Source: Ramlibacter henchirensis (lineage in GTDB: Bacteria; Pseudomonadota; Gammaproteobacteria; Burkholderiales; Burkholderiaceae_C). From it: a stretch of DNA of 64,000 nucleotides. The stretch is taken from the NCBI RefSeq assembly GCF_004682015.1, contig NZ_SMLM01000002.1, positions 558,001 through 622,000 of the forward strand, given 5' to 3'. The position numbers and the translations under genes were made by a program. The notes below the pieces were generated by a model. That model saw only the letters and a list, made by a program, of their open reading frames with translations. It had not been told where the DNA came from and searched no databases. This document shows positions 1-8,876 of the stretch, piece after piece (the first letter of the stretch is position 1; every line of letters begins with the position of its first letter).

Positions 1-404
1 CGGCCCGCCACCACGATGTCGGCCACCAGCGCCAGCTCCAGGCCGCCGCCCAGTGCGACGCCCTCCACCGCGCAGATCACCGGCTTGGTGTACTGAGGCA
101 GGTCGCGGAACAGGCGGGCGAAGCGCTTGCTGCGCTTGCGCTTGCGGTAGAAGTCGAAGTACTTGCCCTCGGGCACCTGGAATTCCACGGTGTCGATGCC
201 TGAGCAGAAGGCCTTGGCGTTGCCGGACAGCAGCACCGCCACGATGGCATCGTCCTCCTCGGCCAGCGCCATGGCCTCCATGATCTCCGCCGCGGTCTGC
301 TCGCGCAGCGCATTGAATTTCTCGGGGCGGCGGATCTCGATCTCGATCCACTGCTCGCGCCGGCTGACGGCGATGTCGATGTAGTTGGGCTGTGCTTCGC
401 TCAT
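1..404 (-). CDS. Enoyl-CoA hydratase/isomerase family protein, C-terminus cut by window edge
   Basis: The first 134 residues are visible, reading down from an ATG at 404; the rest lies outside the window. The crotonase fold is recognisable from the CoA/oxyanion segment AFCSGID (residues 65-71) and the second oxyanion segment GVALGGGLELA (115-125). Between them is an unusually basic stretch, KRKRSKR (88-94). Family members add water to, isomerise or cleave acyl-CoA thioesters in the cytoplasm; the exact reaction cannot be told from half a protein. It is the most distal visible gene of the minus-strand operon that begins at 8770, 73 bp after the stop of the TPP enzyme, so it probably handles a CoA ester made late in that pathway. 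Confidence 0.85.
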   Translation of the reverse strand, partial: MSEAQPNYIDIAVSRREQWIEIEIRRPEKFNALREQTAAEIMEAMALAEEDDAIVAVLLSGNAKAFCSGIDTVEFQVPEGKYFDFYRKRKRSKRFARLFRDLPQYTKPVICAVEGVALGGGLELALVADIVVAG

Positions 405-477
405 GGTGCGCAAGATGGTAGCCAGCGGGTGGGACCGGCGATAGGCGCGGAAACGGGAAACAGTGTCCCGGATGTGG

Positions 478-2100
478 TCAGCCGCGAAGCCGCGGCATGT
501 TCAGGAAGCGCCAGGGATCGGGCAGCTCGCCCACCGGCACGTGGATCAGCGTGGGGCGGTCGGATGCAAGTGCGGCGCCCAGCGAGCGCCGCAGCTCGGC
601 GGGGCTCTCGGCACGTTCGGCCGACATCCCGAACGAGCGGGCCAGCTGGACGAAGTCGGGATTGACCAGCGTCTCGGCGATCGTGCGTCCCGGGAACTGC
701 ATCTGCTGCATGCGCCGCACGTTGCCGAAGGCGCCGTCGTCGAACACGATGGCCACGACGCCGATGCCGTGCTGCATGGCGGTCGCGAGCTCCTGCACGT
801 TGAACATGAAGCCGCCGTCGCCGTTCACGCTCACGACCGCCGCCTGCGGCCGCGCCACCTTCGCGCCCAGGGCGGTCGCGTAACCCCAGCCCAGCGTGCC
901 CTGGTAGCCGCTCGAGAGATAGGTGCGCGGCCGATAGACCGGGAAGGCGACACGGCTGGTGTAGCCCACCTGTGTCATGTCCTCGACGAAGATGCCGTCC
1001 TCGGGCAGCACCTCGCGGATCGCGCGGATGTAGTCCAGCTGCGGCTGCATCGCCGCGAGCTGCTCGTCGACGGCGCGACGGTGCGTGTCGAGTTCGGCCT
1101 CGCGCGAGGGTCGCGTGCCCACGCCGGCCAGCACGCGCTCCAGCAACGCGGGCACGACCTCGGCTGCACGCCCGCAGAGCGCCGCGTCGGGCACGCCGTG
1201 GCGCTCGAGTTCGTCGGGGTCCACCTCGATGCGAACCACCTTGATACCCGCATCCATGCCCCACACCATCGACTGCGTCTGCATCCGGGTGCCGATGGCC
1301 AGCACGAGGTCGACCTCGCGCCACATCCGGTGCCCGACCGGCGGCGTGATCGCCAGCGGATGCCGCGCATCGAGCACGCCGCGGCCCATGCGATAGGACT
1401 GCACCGGCGCCTGCAGCGCCTCGGCCAGGCGGCGGACGGCCTCGCCGCAGTCCTGCGCGCCACCGCCGACCACGATCAGCGGACGGCGAGCCTCGAGCAG
1501 CAGCGCCGCGGCCTTGTCGAGCGCCGCCGGATCGACGGCCGGTGCGGCGGGTACGGCCACCGGAACGGCAGCGGCCGCGCCGCGGCGGCCCCACACGTCC
1601 ATCGCGCACTCCAGCGCCACCGGCCGCGGGCGGCTGCTGCGCAGCTGCCGGAAGGCCTCGGCCACCAGCAGCGGCGCCTCGTGCGGCGCGCGTATGCGCT
1701 CGGACCATTTCGTCAGCGAACGCAGGATCGCGAGCTGGTCCGGCAGCTCGTGCAGCATGCCGTAGCCGCGGCCGATGTGCCGGTGCGGGATCTGCCCGGT
1801 GATCGCCAGCACCGGCGCGTTGCAGGCGTACGCCGTCGACAGCGCGGCCGTGGTGTTCAGCACGCCCGGCCCGGGCACCACGCAATAGGCCGCCGGCCGC
1901 CCGGTGGCCATCGCCGCGCCGAGCGCCATGTACGAGGCGGCCTGCTCATGCCGCGTGTGGACGATGCGGATGCGCTCGCGCTCGTCGTAGAGGGCGTTGA
2001 AGAAGTGGTCGTTCTGGACACCCGGCAGGCAGAAAAGGGTGTCGATGCCGTGGTCCAGCAGGCCGCGGACGACGTGCTGCGCGCAGGTGGGCTCGCTCAT
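478..2100 (-). CDS. Thiamine pyrophosphate-dependent enzyme (acetolactate synthase/benzoylformate decarboxylase superfamily)
   Basis: This 540-residue protein is the normal size for a three-domain TPP enzyme. The pyrimidine-binding domain carries the catalytic glutamate in HTRHEQAA (Glu52). A central transhydrogenase-like domain spans about 190-330. The PP domain shows the metal/diphosphate motif GDGG (427-430) continuing to Asn460. Such enzymes decarboxylate or ligate 2-oxo acids. It is not a housekeeping acetolactate synthase: no small regulatory subunit is adjacent and it sits in a catabolic operon. The start lies 19 bp after the stop of the FAD oxidoreductase. I infer that it acts on a 2-oxo acid produced by the upstream dehydratase, aldolase or oxidoreductase; the substrate is unknown. 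Confidence 0.9.
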   Translation of the reverse strand: MSEPTCAQHVVRGLLDHGIDTLFCLPGVQNDHFFNALYDERERIRIVHTRHEQAASYMALGAAMATGRPAAYCVVPGPGVLNTTAALSTAYACNAPVLAITGQIPHRHIGRGYGMLHELPDQLAILRSLTKWSERIRAPHEAPLLVAEAFRQLRSSRPRPVALECAMDVWGRRGAAAAVPVAVPAAPAVDPAALDKAAALLLEARRPLIVVGGGAQDCGEAVRRLAEALQAPVQSYRMGRGVLDARHPLAITPPVGHRMWREVDLVLAIGTRMQTQSMVWGMDAGIKVVRIEVDPDELERHGVPDAALCGRAAEVVPALLERVLAGVGTRPSREAELDTHRRAVDEQLAAMQPQLDYIRAIREVLPEDGIFVEDMTQVGYTSRVAFPVYRPRTYLSSGYQGTLGWGYATALGAKVARPQAAVVSVNGDGGFMFNVQELATAMQHGIGVVAIVFDDGAFGNVRRMQQMQFPGRTIAETLVNPDFVQLARSFGMSAERAESPAELRRSLGAALASDRPTLIHVPVGELPDPWRFLNMPRLRG

Positions 2101-2119
2101 CGGGGGCTACTCCATGCGA

Positions 2120-3523
2120 TCAACGCCGGGTCATCTCGCGCGCCAGGCTTTCCTGCGGCAGGTAGGCGCCCTGCCGGCGCAGCGATTCGACCAGCTCACG
2201 CGTGTCCAGGTCGTTGGCGGGCTGGCCCGTGGCGATCGACTGCGCGGCCGCCGTGCCCACCGCCTGCCCCATCATGTACGCCGCGGACTGCGCGCGGATC
2301 GAACCGTGCACCTTGGTATCGCTGGAATGGCAGCGTCCCGCCACCCAGAGGTTCTGCGACCCTCGCGGCACGAGGATGCTGTAGGGAATGCCGACGCTTT
2401 CGCCGCGGCCCAGGTTGTCCTTGCCGTGGAAGTCCTTGAGGAAGCGCTCGTATTCCTTCTTGCTGGTGTCGCTCGGGTGGACGTCGGTGGGCCGGTTGTA
2501 GACGGCCACCTGGTCGGGGAACTGGCGGCGCGCCAGGAAGTCCTCGATCTTCAGCTCGAACTCGCCGACGATGCGGCGCGAATCGCGCACCCCCATCACG
2601 GGCGCCGTGGTGAGAAGTTCGACCTGCTCGCAACCGGGCACGTACTTCCGGTAGAACTCGGTGTATTCGACGGCCAGCTTGCGCCCGAACACCATCCCGT
2701 CCGAAAGGCTGCGCACCGAGAGCGGGTTGAGGTTGAACACATGGCCGGCGTTCAGCGTCGCGCCCTGCGGGCCGACCCGGTTCATGCCGGGGAAGAACCG
2801 GTCCTCCTGCGTGAAGAAGCCGTCGTCGATGGCCTTGGGCACCAGCTCGTTCCTGACGCGCGCCTTCACCGCGTCGATGCCGTTGCCGGCATACGCAGGA
2901 TCGTTCCAGTCCATGCCCGCGAGCAGCGAGCACAGCGTGCTCGGCGCCACCGTCTCGGTGTCGCGCAGCACCACCTTGCATTCGGCGCCCGCCAACGCCG
3001 CCAGAGCGGCGTCGCCGGTCGCATCGACGAATGCCTTGGCCGGCACAAAGCACAGGCCCTCGACGTTGCTCACGACGACGCCGTTCACGCGCTTGCCGCT
3101 GACATCGGCCTCGACGACCCGCGTGAAGAAGCGCACCTCCACGCCGGCCTGCACCGCGAACTCGTCCAGGATTCGCTTCAGGTGCTCGGGACTGAACGGC
3201 ACCCACCGATTGAGCTGCTTGTTCAGGTACTCCTGCGTGACCTGGGGGGCGAATGCCTTCTGCTCCCACATGGTGGCCAGCAGCTCCTTCATGAAGCCGC
3301 CGACGAGCATGCGTTCGCCGTCGGAGACCGGGCCGAAGGACGCGACGAGTCCGCTGGTGCCCATGCCGCCGAGGCACCCGGTGGCTTCGGCCAGCAGGAC
3401 CTTCAGGCCCAGGCGCGCCGCGCACACGGCGGCTGCCGTGCCGGCGGGGCCTCCTCCTGCGACGACCAGGTCGTACCCGGGATCGGACGGAATGGTTCGG
3501 GAGAGCTGGTAGCTTGCGCTCAT
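2120..3523 (-). CDS. FAD-dependent oxidoreductase (FAD_oxidored family)
   Basis: 467 residues. The N-terminal dinucleotide fold has GGGPAG at 23-28 and the ribose-binding acidic residue Glu46, followed by the glycine-rich segment GCLGGMGTSG that is typical of this flavoprotein group. The C-terminal region has a second FAD-contact segment (NLWVAGRCHS), as in succinate-dehydrogenase-like flavoproteins. There is no signal peptide, so it should be cytoplasmic. A homologous flavoprotein occurs at 10825-12240, also next to Bug receptors, so the pairing looks functional. It probably oxidises a hydroxy or saturated acid taken up through the neighbouring receptor; the substrate is unknown. Confidence 0.88.
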   Translation of the reverse strand: MSASYQLSRTIPSDPGYDLVVAGGGPAGTAAAVCAARLGLKVLLAEATGCLGGMGTSGLVASFGPVSDGERMLVGGFMKELLATMWEQKAFAPQVTQEYLNKQLNRWVPFSPEHLKRILDEFAVQAGVEVRFFTRVVEADVSGKRVNGVVVSNVEGLCFVPAKAFVDATGDAALAALAGAECKVVLRDTETVAPSTLCSLLAGMDWNDPAYAGNGIDAVKARVRNELVPKAIDDGFFTQEDRFFPGMNRVGPQGATLNAGHVFNLNPLSVRSLSDGMVFGRKLAVEYTEFYRKYVPGCEQVELLTTAPVMGVRDSRRIVGEFELKIEDFLARRQFPDQVAVYNRPTDVHPSDTSKKEYERFLKDFHGKDNLGRGESVGIPYSILVPRGSQNLWVAGRCHSSDTKVHGSIRAQSAAYMMGQAVGTAAAQSIATGQPANDLDTRELVESLRRQGAYLPQESLAREMTRR

Positions 3524-3533
3524 CGGGAATGAC

Positions 3534-4517
3534 TCACTTCTGCGCGGCCAGCGGCCGGGTGACGGCGGCGAAGCGCTTCATCTCGCTCTGGATGAAGGCA
3601 CCGAATTCGGCCGGGCCTTGCGGCCCGTGTTCGATGCCCATGGCGGCCAGCACCTTGGGCATGTCCTCGGCCTTGAGCACGGCGAGCAGTCCTTCACTGA
3701 CCTGCTGCGTGATGTCGGCCGGCATGCCCGCCGGTCCGCAGAAGCCGGCCCAGTTCACCGCCTCGAAGCCGGGCAGCGTCTCGGCGATGGCGGGCCACTG
3801 CGGGAACAGCGGGCTGCGCTTCGCGCTCGTGACGCCGAGCACCTTCATCTGCCCCGCCTTGAGGAACTGCTCGGCGGAACTCACGACCGAGAAGCCCATC
3901 GGCAGCACGCCGCCGACGATGTCCGTGTACATCTTGGCCGCGCCGTTGTACGGCACATGCTGCAGCTCGATGCCGGCCATGTGGTTGAGCATCTCGCCGG
4001 CGACGTGCGCCGACGTGCCGATGCCGTTGGAGCCGAACGAGATGGTGCTGGCCGGCTTGCCCTTGGCCATCGCGATCAGCTCCCTGATGTCGTTGGCCGG
4101 GAAGTTCGCCGCGGCCACCAGCGCCACCGTGTAGTAGCCGACGCGGGCGAGCGGCTGCAGGTCCTTGATGTCGTACGGCAGGTCCTTGCGCTGCACGGCG
4201 TTGATGCTGAGCGAGCTGCCCAAGAGGCCGATGGTGTAGCCGTCCGCCGGCGAGCGAACCACCGCCTGCGTACCGATGACGACCCCGCCGCCGGGCTTGT
4301 TCTCCAGCACGACGGGCTGCTTCCAGTGGGCCTCCAGGCGGTCGCCCAGCACCCGGGCCAGGCGATCGGCCGCGCCGCCGGGCGGCTGCGGAAGCACGAT
4401 CTTCACCGGGCGGCCCGGAAACTTCTGCGCCTGCGCGAACGCGGGCGCGGCGGCCATGCCGGCCAGTGCGGCGAGCGCGCCGCGGCGGGTGAAGCGATCG
4501 AACGGGGTAGACGGCAC
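3534..4517 (-). CDS. Bug/TctC-family periplasmic substrate-binding protein
   Basis: Receptor of the tripartite tricarboxylate transporter (TTT) type: a signal peptide with twin arginines (FTRRGALAALAGMAAAP), then family motifs PGGAADRL, ENKPGGG, ADGYT and HVPYNGA. These proteins bind carboxylates, often aromatic or sugar acids, in the periplasm. The reading frame stays open to 4592, but I place the start at a GTG at 4515-4517: AAGGAG lies seven bases upstream of it and the signal peptide then begins at the expected distance (327 residues). It lies 10 bp before the FAD oxidoreductase. No TctA or TctB is encoded nearby. The ligand cannot be told. Confidence 0.93.
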   Translation of the reverse strand: MPSTPFDRFTRRGALAALAGMAAAPAFAQAQKFPGRPVKIVLPQPPGGAADRLARVLGDRLEAHWKQPVVLENKPGGGVVIGTQAVVRSPADGYTIGLLGSSLSINAVQRKDLPYDIKDLQPLARVGYYTVALVAAANFPANDIRELIAMAKGKPASTISFGSNGIGTSAHVAGEMLNHMAGIELQHVPYNGAAKMYTDIVGGVLPMGFSVVSSAEQFLKAGQMKVLGVTSAKRSPLFPQWPAIAETLPGFEAVNWAGFCGPAGMPADITQQVSEGLLAVLKAEDMPKVLAAMGIEHGPQGPAEFGAFIQSEMKRFAAVTRPLAAQK

Positions 4518-4617
4518 GTTGTCTCCTTGGGGGTCCGGGCCGGTGTGCGGCCTCTCCTTCGCATCGTAGATGGAAGTGCCCCGCGCCGTCATGCCGGCCG
4601 CAGGAGTCGGCGGTGCC

Positions 4618-5547
4618 TCAGCGCGCCCAGCGCAGCACGAGCGGGTCGAGCCGGCGCGCGCAGTCGAGCAGTCCCGTGCGCACCGCCGGATGCATCGGCG
4701 GGAACGGATGGCGCGGCGCGTCGCAGTCGATCACGCCGCCCTCCTTCATCAGGGCCTTGGCGGTCGGGATGCCACCCTGCCGGTTCTCGTAGTTGATCAG
4801 CGGCAGCCAGCGCGCGTAGCCCTCGACGGCCTGCTCGCGGTTGCCGGCGAAGTAGGGGTCGGTGATGGTCCGGATGCCGTCCGGGTAGGCGCCGCCTGTC
4901 ATCGCGCCGGTGGCGCCGGCGTCCAGGTCGGCCAGCAGCGTGATCGCCTCCTCGCCGTCCCAGGGGCCTTCGATGGCCTCGCCGCCGAGCGCGATCAGCT
5001 CGCGCAGCTTGCTCGCCGCGCCAGCGGTTTCGATCTTGAAGTAGGCGACGTGCTCGATCTCGCGCGCCATCCGCGCCAGGAACGCGGGCGAAAGCGGCGT
5101 GCCCGCGACCGGCGCATCCTGGATCATGATGGGAATGGAGATCCCGTCGGACAGGCGTGAATAGAACTCGTAAATGCCCGGCTCGCCGATGCGGATCGTC
5201 GCGCCGTGGTACGGCGGCATCACCATCACCATCGAGGCGCCCATCGCCTGCGCCTGCCGGCTGCGCTCGCGGCAGACGTCGGTGCTGAAGTGCGTGGTGG
5301 TGACGATCACCGGCACGCGGCCCGCCACATGCTCCAGGATCGTCCGCGTGAGCACCTCGCGTTCGGCGTCGGCCAGCAGGAACTGTTCCGAGAAATTCGC
5401 CAGGATGCACACGCCCTCGGAGCCAGCGTCGATCATGAAGTCGACGCAGCGCTTCTGGCTTTCGAGGTCGAGCGTGCCGTCCTCGCGGAAGGTCGTGGGG
5501 ACCACGGGGAACACGCCCCGGTAGCGGGGCCGCGGATGTGCCGTCAT
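4618..5547 (-). CDS. Dihydrodipicolinate synthase (DapA)-family aldolase/lyase
   Basis: 309 residues in the DapA/NAL (beta/alpha)8 fold. The Schiff-base lysine is present (Lys171 in AYFKIETAG). Two features of true DapA are absent. The TTGES-type segment reads ANFSEQ (about 50-55), and the tyrosine of the proton relay (Tyr133 in E. coli DapA, before the conserved Pro) is replaced by Gln143 in MIQDAP. A lysine-biosynthetic role is therefore unlikely. The start ATG overlaps the stop of the preceding dehydratase by four bases (ATGA), which indicates translational coupling. By context it probably cleaves or dehydrates a 2-keto-3-deoxy sugar acid. The coding frame could be extended upstream only into sequence that is clearly dehydratase in another frame. 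Confidence 0.88.
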   Translation of the reverse strand: MTAHPRPRYRGVFPVVPTTFREDGTLDLESQKRCVDFMIDAGSEGVCILANFSEQFLLADAEREVLTRTILEHVAGRVPVIVTTTHFSTDVCRERSRQAQAMGASMVMVMPPYHGATIRIGEPGIYEFYSRLSDGISIPIMIQDAPVAGTPLSPAFLARMAREIEHVAYFKIETAGAASKLRELIALGGEAIEGPWDGEEAITLLADLDAGATGAMTGGAYPDGIRTITDPYFAGNREQAVEGYARWLPLINYENRQGGIPTAKALMKEGGVIDCDAPRHPFPPMHPAVRTGLLDCARRLDPLVLRWAR

Positions 5548-6740
5548 TCGATGATCCTGAACTGGTCGAGGTAGTCGGTCTTCAGCGTGAGGCCCAGCCC
5601 GGGCACGTCGTCGCGCAGCTGCAGGAAGCCATCCTGCGCCACGGGCTCGCCGTCGAAGATGTAATAGAACAGCTCGTTGCCGACCTCCACGTCGAACACG
5701 GGGAAGTACTCGCTCATCGGGCAGTTGAGGCTGCTCATGGTGAGATGGTAGTTGTGCATCTGGCCGGCGTGCGGGATCACGGGCACCGAATAGGCCTCGC
5801 ACAGCGCGTTGATCTTGTGCGCCATGGTGATGCCGCCGACGCGGTTGGTGTCGTACTGCACCACCGACACCGCCTTGCGATCCAGCAGCTGCTTGAAGCC
5901 GTACAGCGAGAACTCGTGCTCGCCGCCGGAGATCGGGATGCTGGTCAGCCGGTTGAGCTCGGCGTAGCCGTCGATGTCGTCCGCGATGACCGGCTCCTCC
6001 AGCCAGCGGGGCTGGAACTTCTCCAGCTTGGGCAGGATGCGCCTGGCGTATTCGACGTTCCAGCCCATGTAGCACTCGAGCATGAGGTCGTTGTCGTAGC
6101 CGATCACCTCGCGCACGGCCTGCACGGACTTCAGGTTCTCCACCACGCCCTGCTGCCCGTGCGCGGGCCCGTAGCCGAAGCGCATCTTGAAGGCGCGGAA
6201 GCCCTGCTTGAGGTATTTCTCGGCCTCGGCCTGCATCTCCTTCAGGTCGGTGCGGTACAGCTTGCTGTAGTAGCAGGGGATCTTCTCCTTGGTGCGGCCG
6301 CCCAGCAGCTTGAACACGGGCTTGTCCACCGACTTGCCCAGGATGTCCCAGATCGCGATGTCGACGGCGGAGATCGCAGCCATGCCGACGCCCTTGCGGC
6401 CCCAGGCCTGCGTGGCGCGGTACATGCGCTGGTTCAGGTACTCGTAGTCCCAGGGGTCCTGGCCGACGACGAGCGGCGCGAGGTACTCGTCGACGATCGC
6501 CTTGGCGATGCGCGGCGCCAGCGCCACGTTGCCCAGGCCGACGATGCCGTCATCGGTCTCGACCTCGACCACCGTCCAGCCGTGGAAGCGGAAGGTGTTC
6601 ATCGTGTCCGTGCCGGACGCGTGGCTGCTCGCGCGGTTGTCGTAGACGAGGTCCATCGCGTTCGAGCAGAAGTTGCCCTGCGGGGGCACGGTCTTGCCCT
6701 GCCATTCGAAGACGCGGGCGCGGACGGATTTGATCTTCAT
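5544..6740 (-). CDS. Mandelate racemase/muconate lactonizing-family sugar-acid dehydratase
   Basis: 398 residues of the enolase superfamily. Three carboxylate Mg ligands lie on successive strands: Glu222 (LECYMGW), Glu248 (WLEEP) and Glu274 (GGEHE). A likely catalytic histidine is His324 in [10 protein letters not shown]. The overall pattern recalls rhamnonate/lyxonate-type acid-sugar dehydratases, which remove water from an aldonate to give a 2-keto-3-deoxy acid. It is clearly not the E. coli RhmD type around the histidine loop, so I do not name the substrate. The start at 6740 is fixed by homology, since the open frame upstream is non-coding in character. The next gene overlaps its stop by 4 bp. 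Confidence 0.88.
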   Translation of the reverse strand: MKIKSVRARVFEWQGKTVPPQGNFCSNAMDLVYDNRASSHASGTDTMNTFRFHGWTVVEVETDDGIVGLGNVALAPRIAKAIVDEYLAPLVVGQDPWDYEYLNQRMYRATQAWGRKGVGMAAISAVDIAIWDILGKSVDKPVFKLLGGRTKEKIPCYYSKLYRTDLKEMQAEAEKYLKQGFRAFKMRFGYGPAHGQQGVVENLKSVQAVREVIGYDNDLMLECYMGWNVEYARRILPKLEKFQPRWLEEPVIADDIDGYAELNRLTSIPISGGEHEFSLYGFKQLLDRKAVSVVQYDTNRVGGITMAHKINALCEAYSVPVIPHAGQMHNYHLTMSSLNCPMSEYFPVFDVEVGNELFYYIFDGEPVAQDGFLQLRDDVPGLGLTLKTDYLDQFRIIE

Positions 6741-6777
6741 GAGCGATCCAGGTATGAGGTGGGAGAAAGGAGAACGG

Positions 6778-7800
6778 TCAGGCGGGCAGCCGCGCCCGCG
6801 CCATGCGCGCGGCGATGGCGAACGCATTGGCGGTGGCGGCGACATCGGCGCGGCCCTGGCCGGCGATGTCGTAGGCCGTGCCGTGGGCGGGCGTGGTGAT
6901 CGGGATCGGCAGGCCGCCCTGCACGGTGACGCCGCGCGAGAAGCCGAGCAGCTTCAGGGCGATCTGGCCCTGGTCGTGGTACATGGTCACGATGGCGTCC
7001 AGGCCACCGTCGCGCGCCTTGAGGAAGATCGTGTCCGCGGAAAAAGGGCCGACCACGGGCAGCCCCGCGGCGTTGAGCTCGCGCACGGCGGGCTCGATCA
7101 CGTCGATCTCCTGGCGGCCGCAGGTGCCGCCTTCGCCGTTGTGCGGGTTCAGGCCCGCGACCGCTACACGCGGCGCGGCGACGCCGTTCGCCTGCAGCGA
7201 ACGGTAGATCAGCGTCGTCGCTTCCACGATGCGCTTCCTGTCGACGTACCGGGGCACCTCCTCCAGCGGCACGTGCGAGGAAATGCGGGAGGTCCACAGC
7301 CCGTCCAGCGTGTTGAACTCGCAGAAGTAGCCGGTCACGCCCAGGTACTTCGCGAAGTGGTGCAGTTCGTCTTCGTGGCCGAGGCCTCCTTGCTTCATCG
7401 CATGCTTGTTCAAGGGCGCGAAGCAGATCGCATCCACCTCGCCTTCGCGCGCGGCATCCATGCAGCGGTCCAGCACGCGCAGCACGGACCGGCCTCCCGC
7501 GGCGTTTGCGTTCGCGAGCTGCACGTCCTGCGGCGCCACGGTATCCAGCGCCAGGAAGGCGGGACGCCGCGTGTCTGCGCGGCGACGCACGGCCGCGAAG
7601 CTTTCGACCGCATCCGTGGGCACCTGAAGCCCGGCCACTTCCTGACCGGCCTGCCAGAGCCACGGGTCGCCGACGAGGACCACGTTGGCCTGCGCCAGGG
7701 TCTCGGGCCGCGCGAGCAGGCGCGCCACCAGTTCCGGGCCGATGCCCGCGGGATCGCCGAGGGTGACGGCGACCACCGGCTGTGCGTTGGGGCCTGCCAT
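6778..7800 (-). CDS. PdxA-family NAD-dependent dehydrogenase (not the vitamin B6 enzyme by context)
   Basis: 340 residues. PdxA fold with [10 protein letters not shown] near the N-terminus and the three metal-binding histidines conserved: His176 (SSHVPL), His220 (LNPHNGEGG) and His275 (MYHDQGQ). PdxA oxidises 4-phosphohydroxy-threonine in B6 synthesis, but family members also act in catabolism, for example TphB on a terephthalate dihydrodiol and PdxA2 on four-carbon acid phosphates. This protein shares the unusual stretch [12 protein letters not shown] with the second PdxA-like protein at 34745-35755, and both sit between a Bug gene and an enolase-superfamily dehydratase. I infer that it oxidises a hydroxy-acid intermediate in the pathway. 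It starts 4 bp after the Bug stop. Confidence 0.9.
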   Translation of the reverse strand: MAGPNAQPVVAVTLGDPAGIGPELVARLLARPETLAQANVVLVGDPWLWQAGQEVAGLQVPTDAVESFAAVRRRADTRRPAFLALDTVAPQDVQLANANAAGGRSVLRVLDRCMDAAREGEVDAICFAPLNKHAMKQGGLGHEDELHHFAKYLGVTGYFCEFNTLDGLWTSRISSHVPLEEVPRYVDRKRIVEATTLIYRSLQANGVAAPRVAVAGLNPHNGEGGTCGRQEIDVIEPAVRELNAAGLPVVGPFSADTIFLKARDGGLDAIVTMYHDQGQIALKLLGFSRGVTVQGGLPIPITTPAHGTAYDIAGQGRADVAATANAFAIAARMARARLPA

Positions 7801-7804
7801 CGCG

Positions 7805-8770
7805 TCAGTCCACCCGGATGCCGCGGCGCTTGATCAGCTCGCCGTAGCGCTTGTTCTCGGCTTCGTGGAACGCCGCGAACTCCGCCTGCGTCATCGGGCT
7901 GATCTCGGCACCGATCCCTTCGAGCCGCGTGCGGGTCTCGGGCAGCGCGAGCAGCTTGTTGACTTCCTCGTGCACCTTCTGCTGCACGGGCAAGGGCGTG
8001 CCGGCCGGCATGTAGATGCCGTACCAGGCGCCCATCTCCACGTTCTGGATGCCGGCCTCGGCCATTGTGGGCACGTTCGGCAGGCGCGGGCTGCGCTTCG
8101 CGCCGGCGACCGCGAGGGCCTTGACCTTGCCGGCCTGGATGTGCGGCAGCACGGACGCCATCGTGTCGAAGCTCATCTGCACCTGACCGCCGATCAGGTC
8201 CATCAGGGCCGGATTGCTGCCCTTGTAGGGGACGTGCGTGATCGTGGTGCCCGTGGCTTCCTTGAACAGCTCGGCGGCGATGTGCTGCGTGCTGCCCGCG
8301 CCGCTGGAGGCGTAGTTCAGCTGGCCGGCCTTGCGCCTGGCCAGGGCGGCGAGCTCGCCCGCGTCCTTCACGCCGAGTTCGTTGTTCACCACCAGCACGT
8401 TCGGCACCGATCCGACGAAGGCGACGGGCACGAGGTCCTTGCCGTTGTCGTAGCCGAGCTTCATGAGGTGCGGCGCGATCGCGTGCGCCGTCGACACGCC
8501 CATCACCATGGTGTGGCCGTCGGTGGCCTTGGCCGTCAGGTCGGCGGCCATCGTGTTCGAGGCGCCCGGCCTGTTCTCGACCACCACCGGCACCTTGAAC
8601 GCGGGGCCGAGCCGGTCGGCCACCGCGCGGGCCATCGCGTCGGTGCCGCCGCCGGGCGCCGAGCCGACCATGATGCGCAGCGCACGGCTGGGCCAGGCGG
8701 CGGACTGTGCGAAGGCGGCGGGGATGAGGGCGCCCAGCAGGGCGCCGGCGACCGCGTCACGTCTGTTCAT
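7805..8770 (-). CDS. Bug/TctC-family periplasmic substrate-binding protein
   Basis: 321 residues with an N-terminal signal peptide (cleavage expected after AAFAQ) and the family motifs GGGTDAMAR, ENRPGAS, HVPYKGS and GGQVQMSF. It is the first gene of the minus-strand operon running to the left edge of the window and is divergent from the LysR gene at 8877, which makes it the promoter-proximal receptor of the pathway. A second, different Bug (3534-4517) lies in the same operon, so either two ligands are captured or the ABC-less receptors serve partly as sensors. The membrane partners are not in the window. Confidence 0.94.
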   Translation of the reverse strand: MNRRDAVAGALLGALIPAAFAQSAAWPSRALRIMVGSAPGGGTDAMARAVADRLGPAFKVPVVVENRPGASNTMAADLTAKATDGHTMVMGVSTAHAIAPHLMKLGYDNGKDLVPVAFVGSVPNVLVVNNELGVKDAGELAALARRKAGQLNYASSGAGSTQHIAAELFKEATGTTITHVPYKGSNPALMDLIGGQVQMSFDTMASVLPHIQAGKVKALAVAGAKRSPRLPNVPTMAEAGIQNVEMGAWYGIYMPAGTPLPVQQKVHEEVNKLLALPETRTRLEGIGAEISPMTQAEFAAFHEAENKRYGELIKRRGIRVD

Positions 8771-8784
8771 GCAAGTTGACTCCG

Positions 8785-8856
8785 ATCCAATTCAGTGCGC
8801 GGATGCTAGGGACCGGTTTGATCACCGTAAACTGAATCCAATTGATGGAAGCATCA
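8785..8856. promoter_or_regulatory. Candidate LysR operator/promoter between divergent Bug and LysR genes
   Basis: The 106-bp divergent intergenic region holds a direct repeat ATCCAATT (8785-8792 and 8836-8843). It also holds inverted arms ATTCAGT (8790-8796) and ACTGAAT (8831-8837), and a perfect TGATG-N4-CATCA dyad (8843-8856). Spacing and position suit a LysR tetramer that controls both genes. Binding is inferred, not shown. Confidence 0.45.
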
Positions 8857-8876
8857 CCTGAGGTTATCGAAACGCA

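Noticed and set aside
463..2439. Very long open frame on the plus strand (658 codons), and similar ones at 1997-3532, 5538-6899, 10333-12477 and 36765-38390
   Set aside because: They are antisense or out-of-frame shadows of real genes in high-GC DNA: composition is Arg/Ala/Gly/His-rich, no domains are visible, and the opposite strand carries conserved enzymes.
4618..5547. Annotation as dapA for lysine synthesis
   Set aside because: The TTGES segment and relay tyrosine are missing and the gene is coupled to a sugar-acid dehydratase.
6778..7800. Annotation as pdxA for vitamin B6 synthesis (also at 34745-35755)
   Set aside because: Both copies lie in catabolic operons with Bug receptors and share a sequence segment that differs from biosynthetic PdxA.
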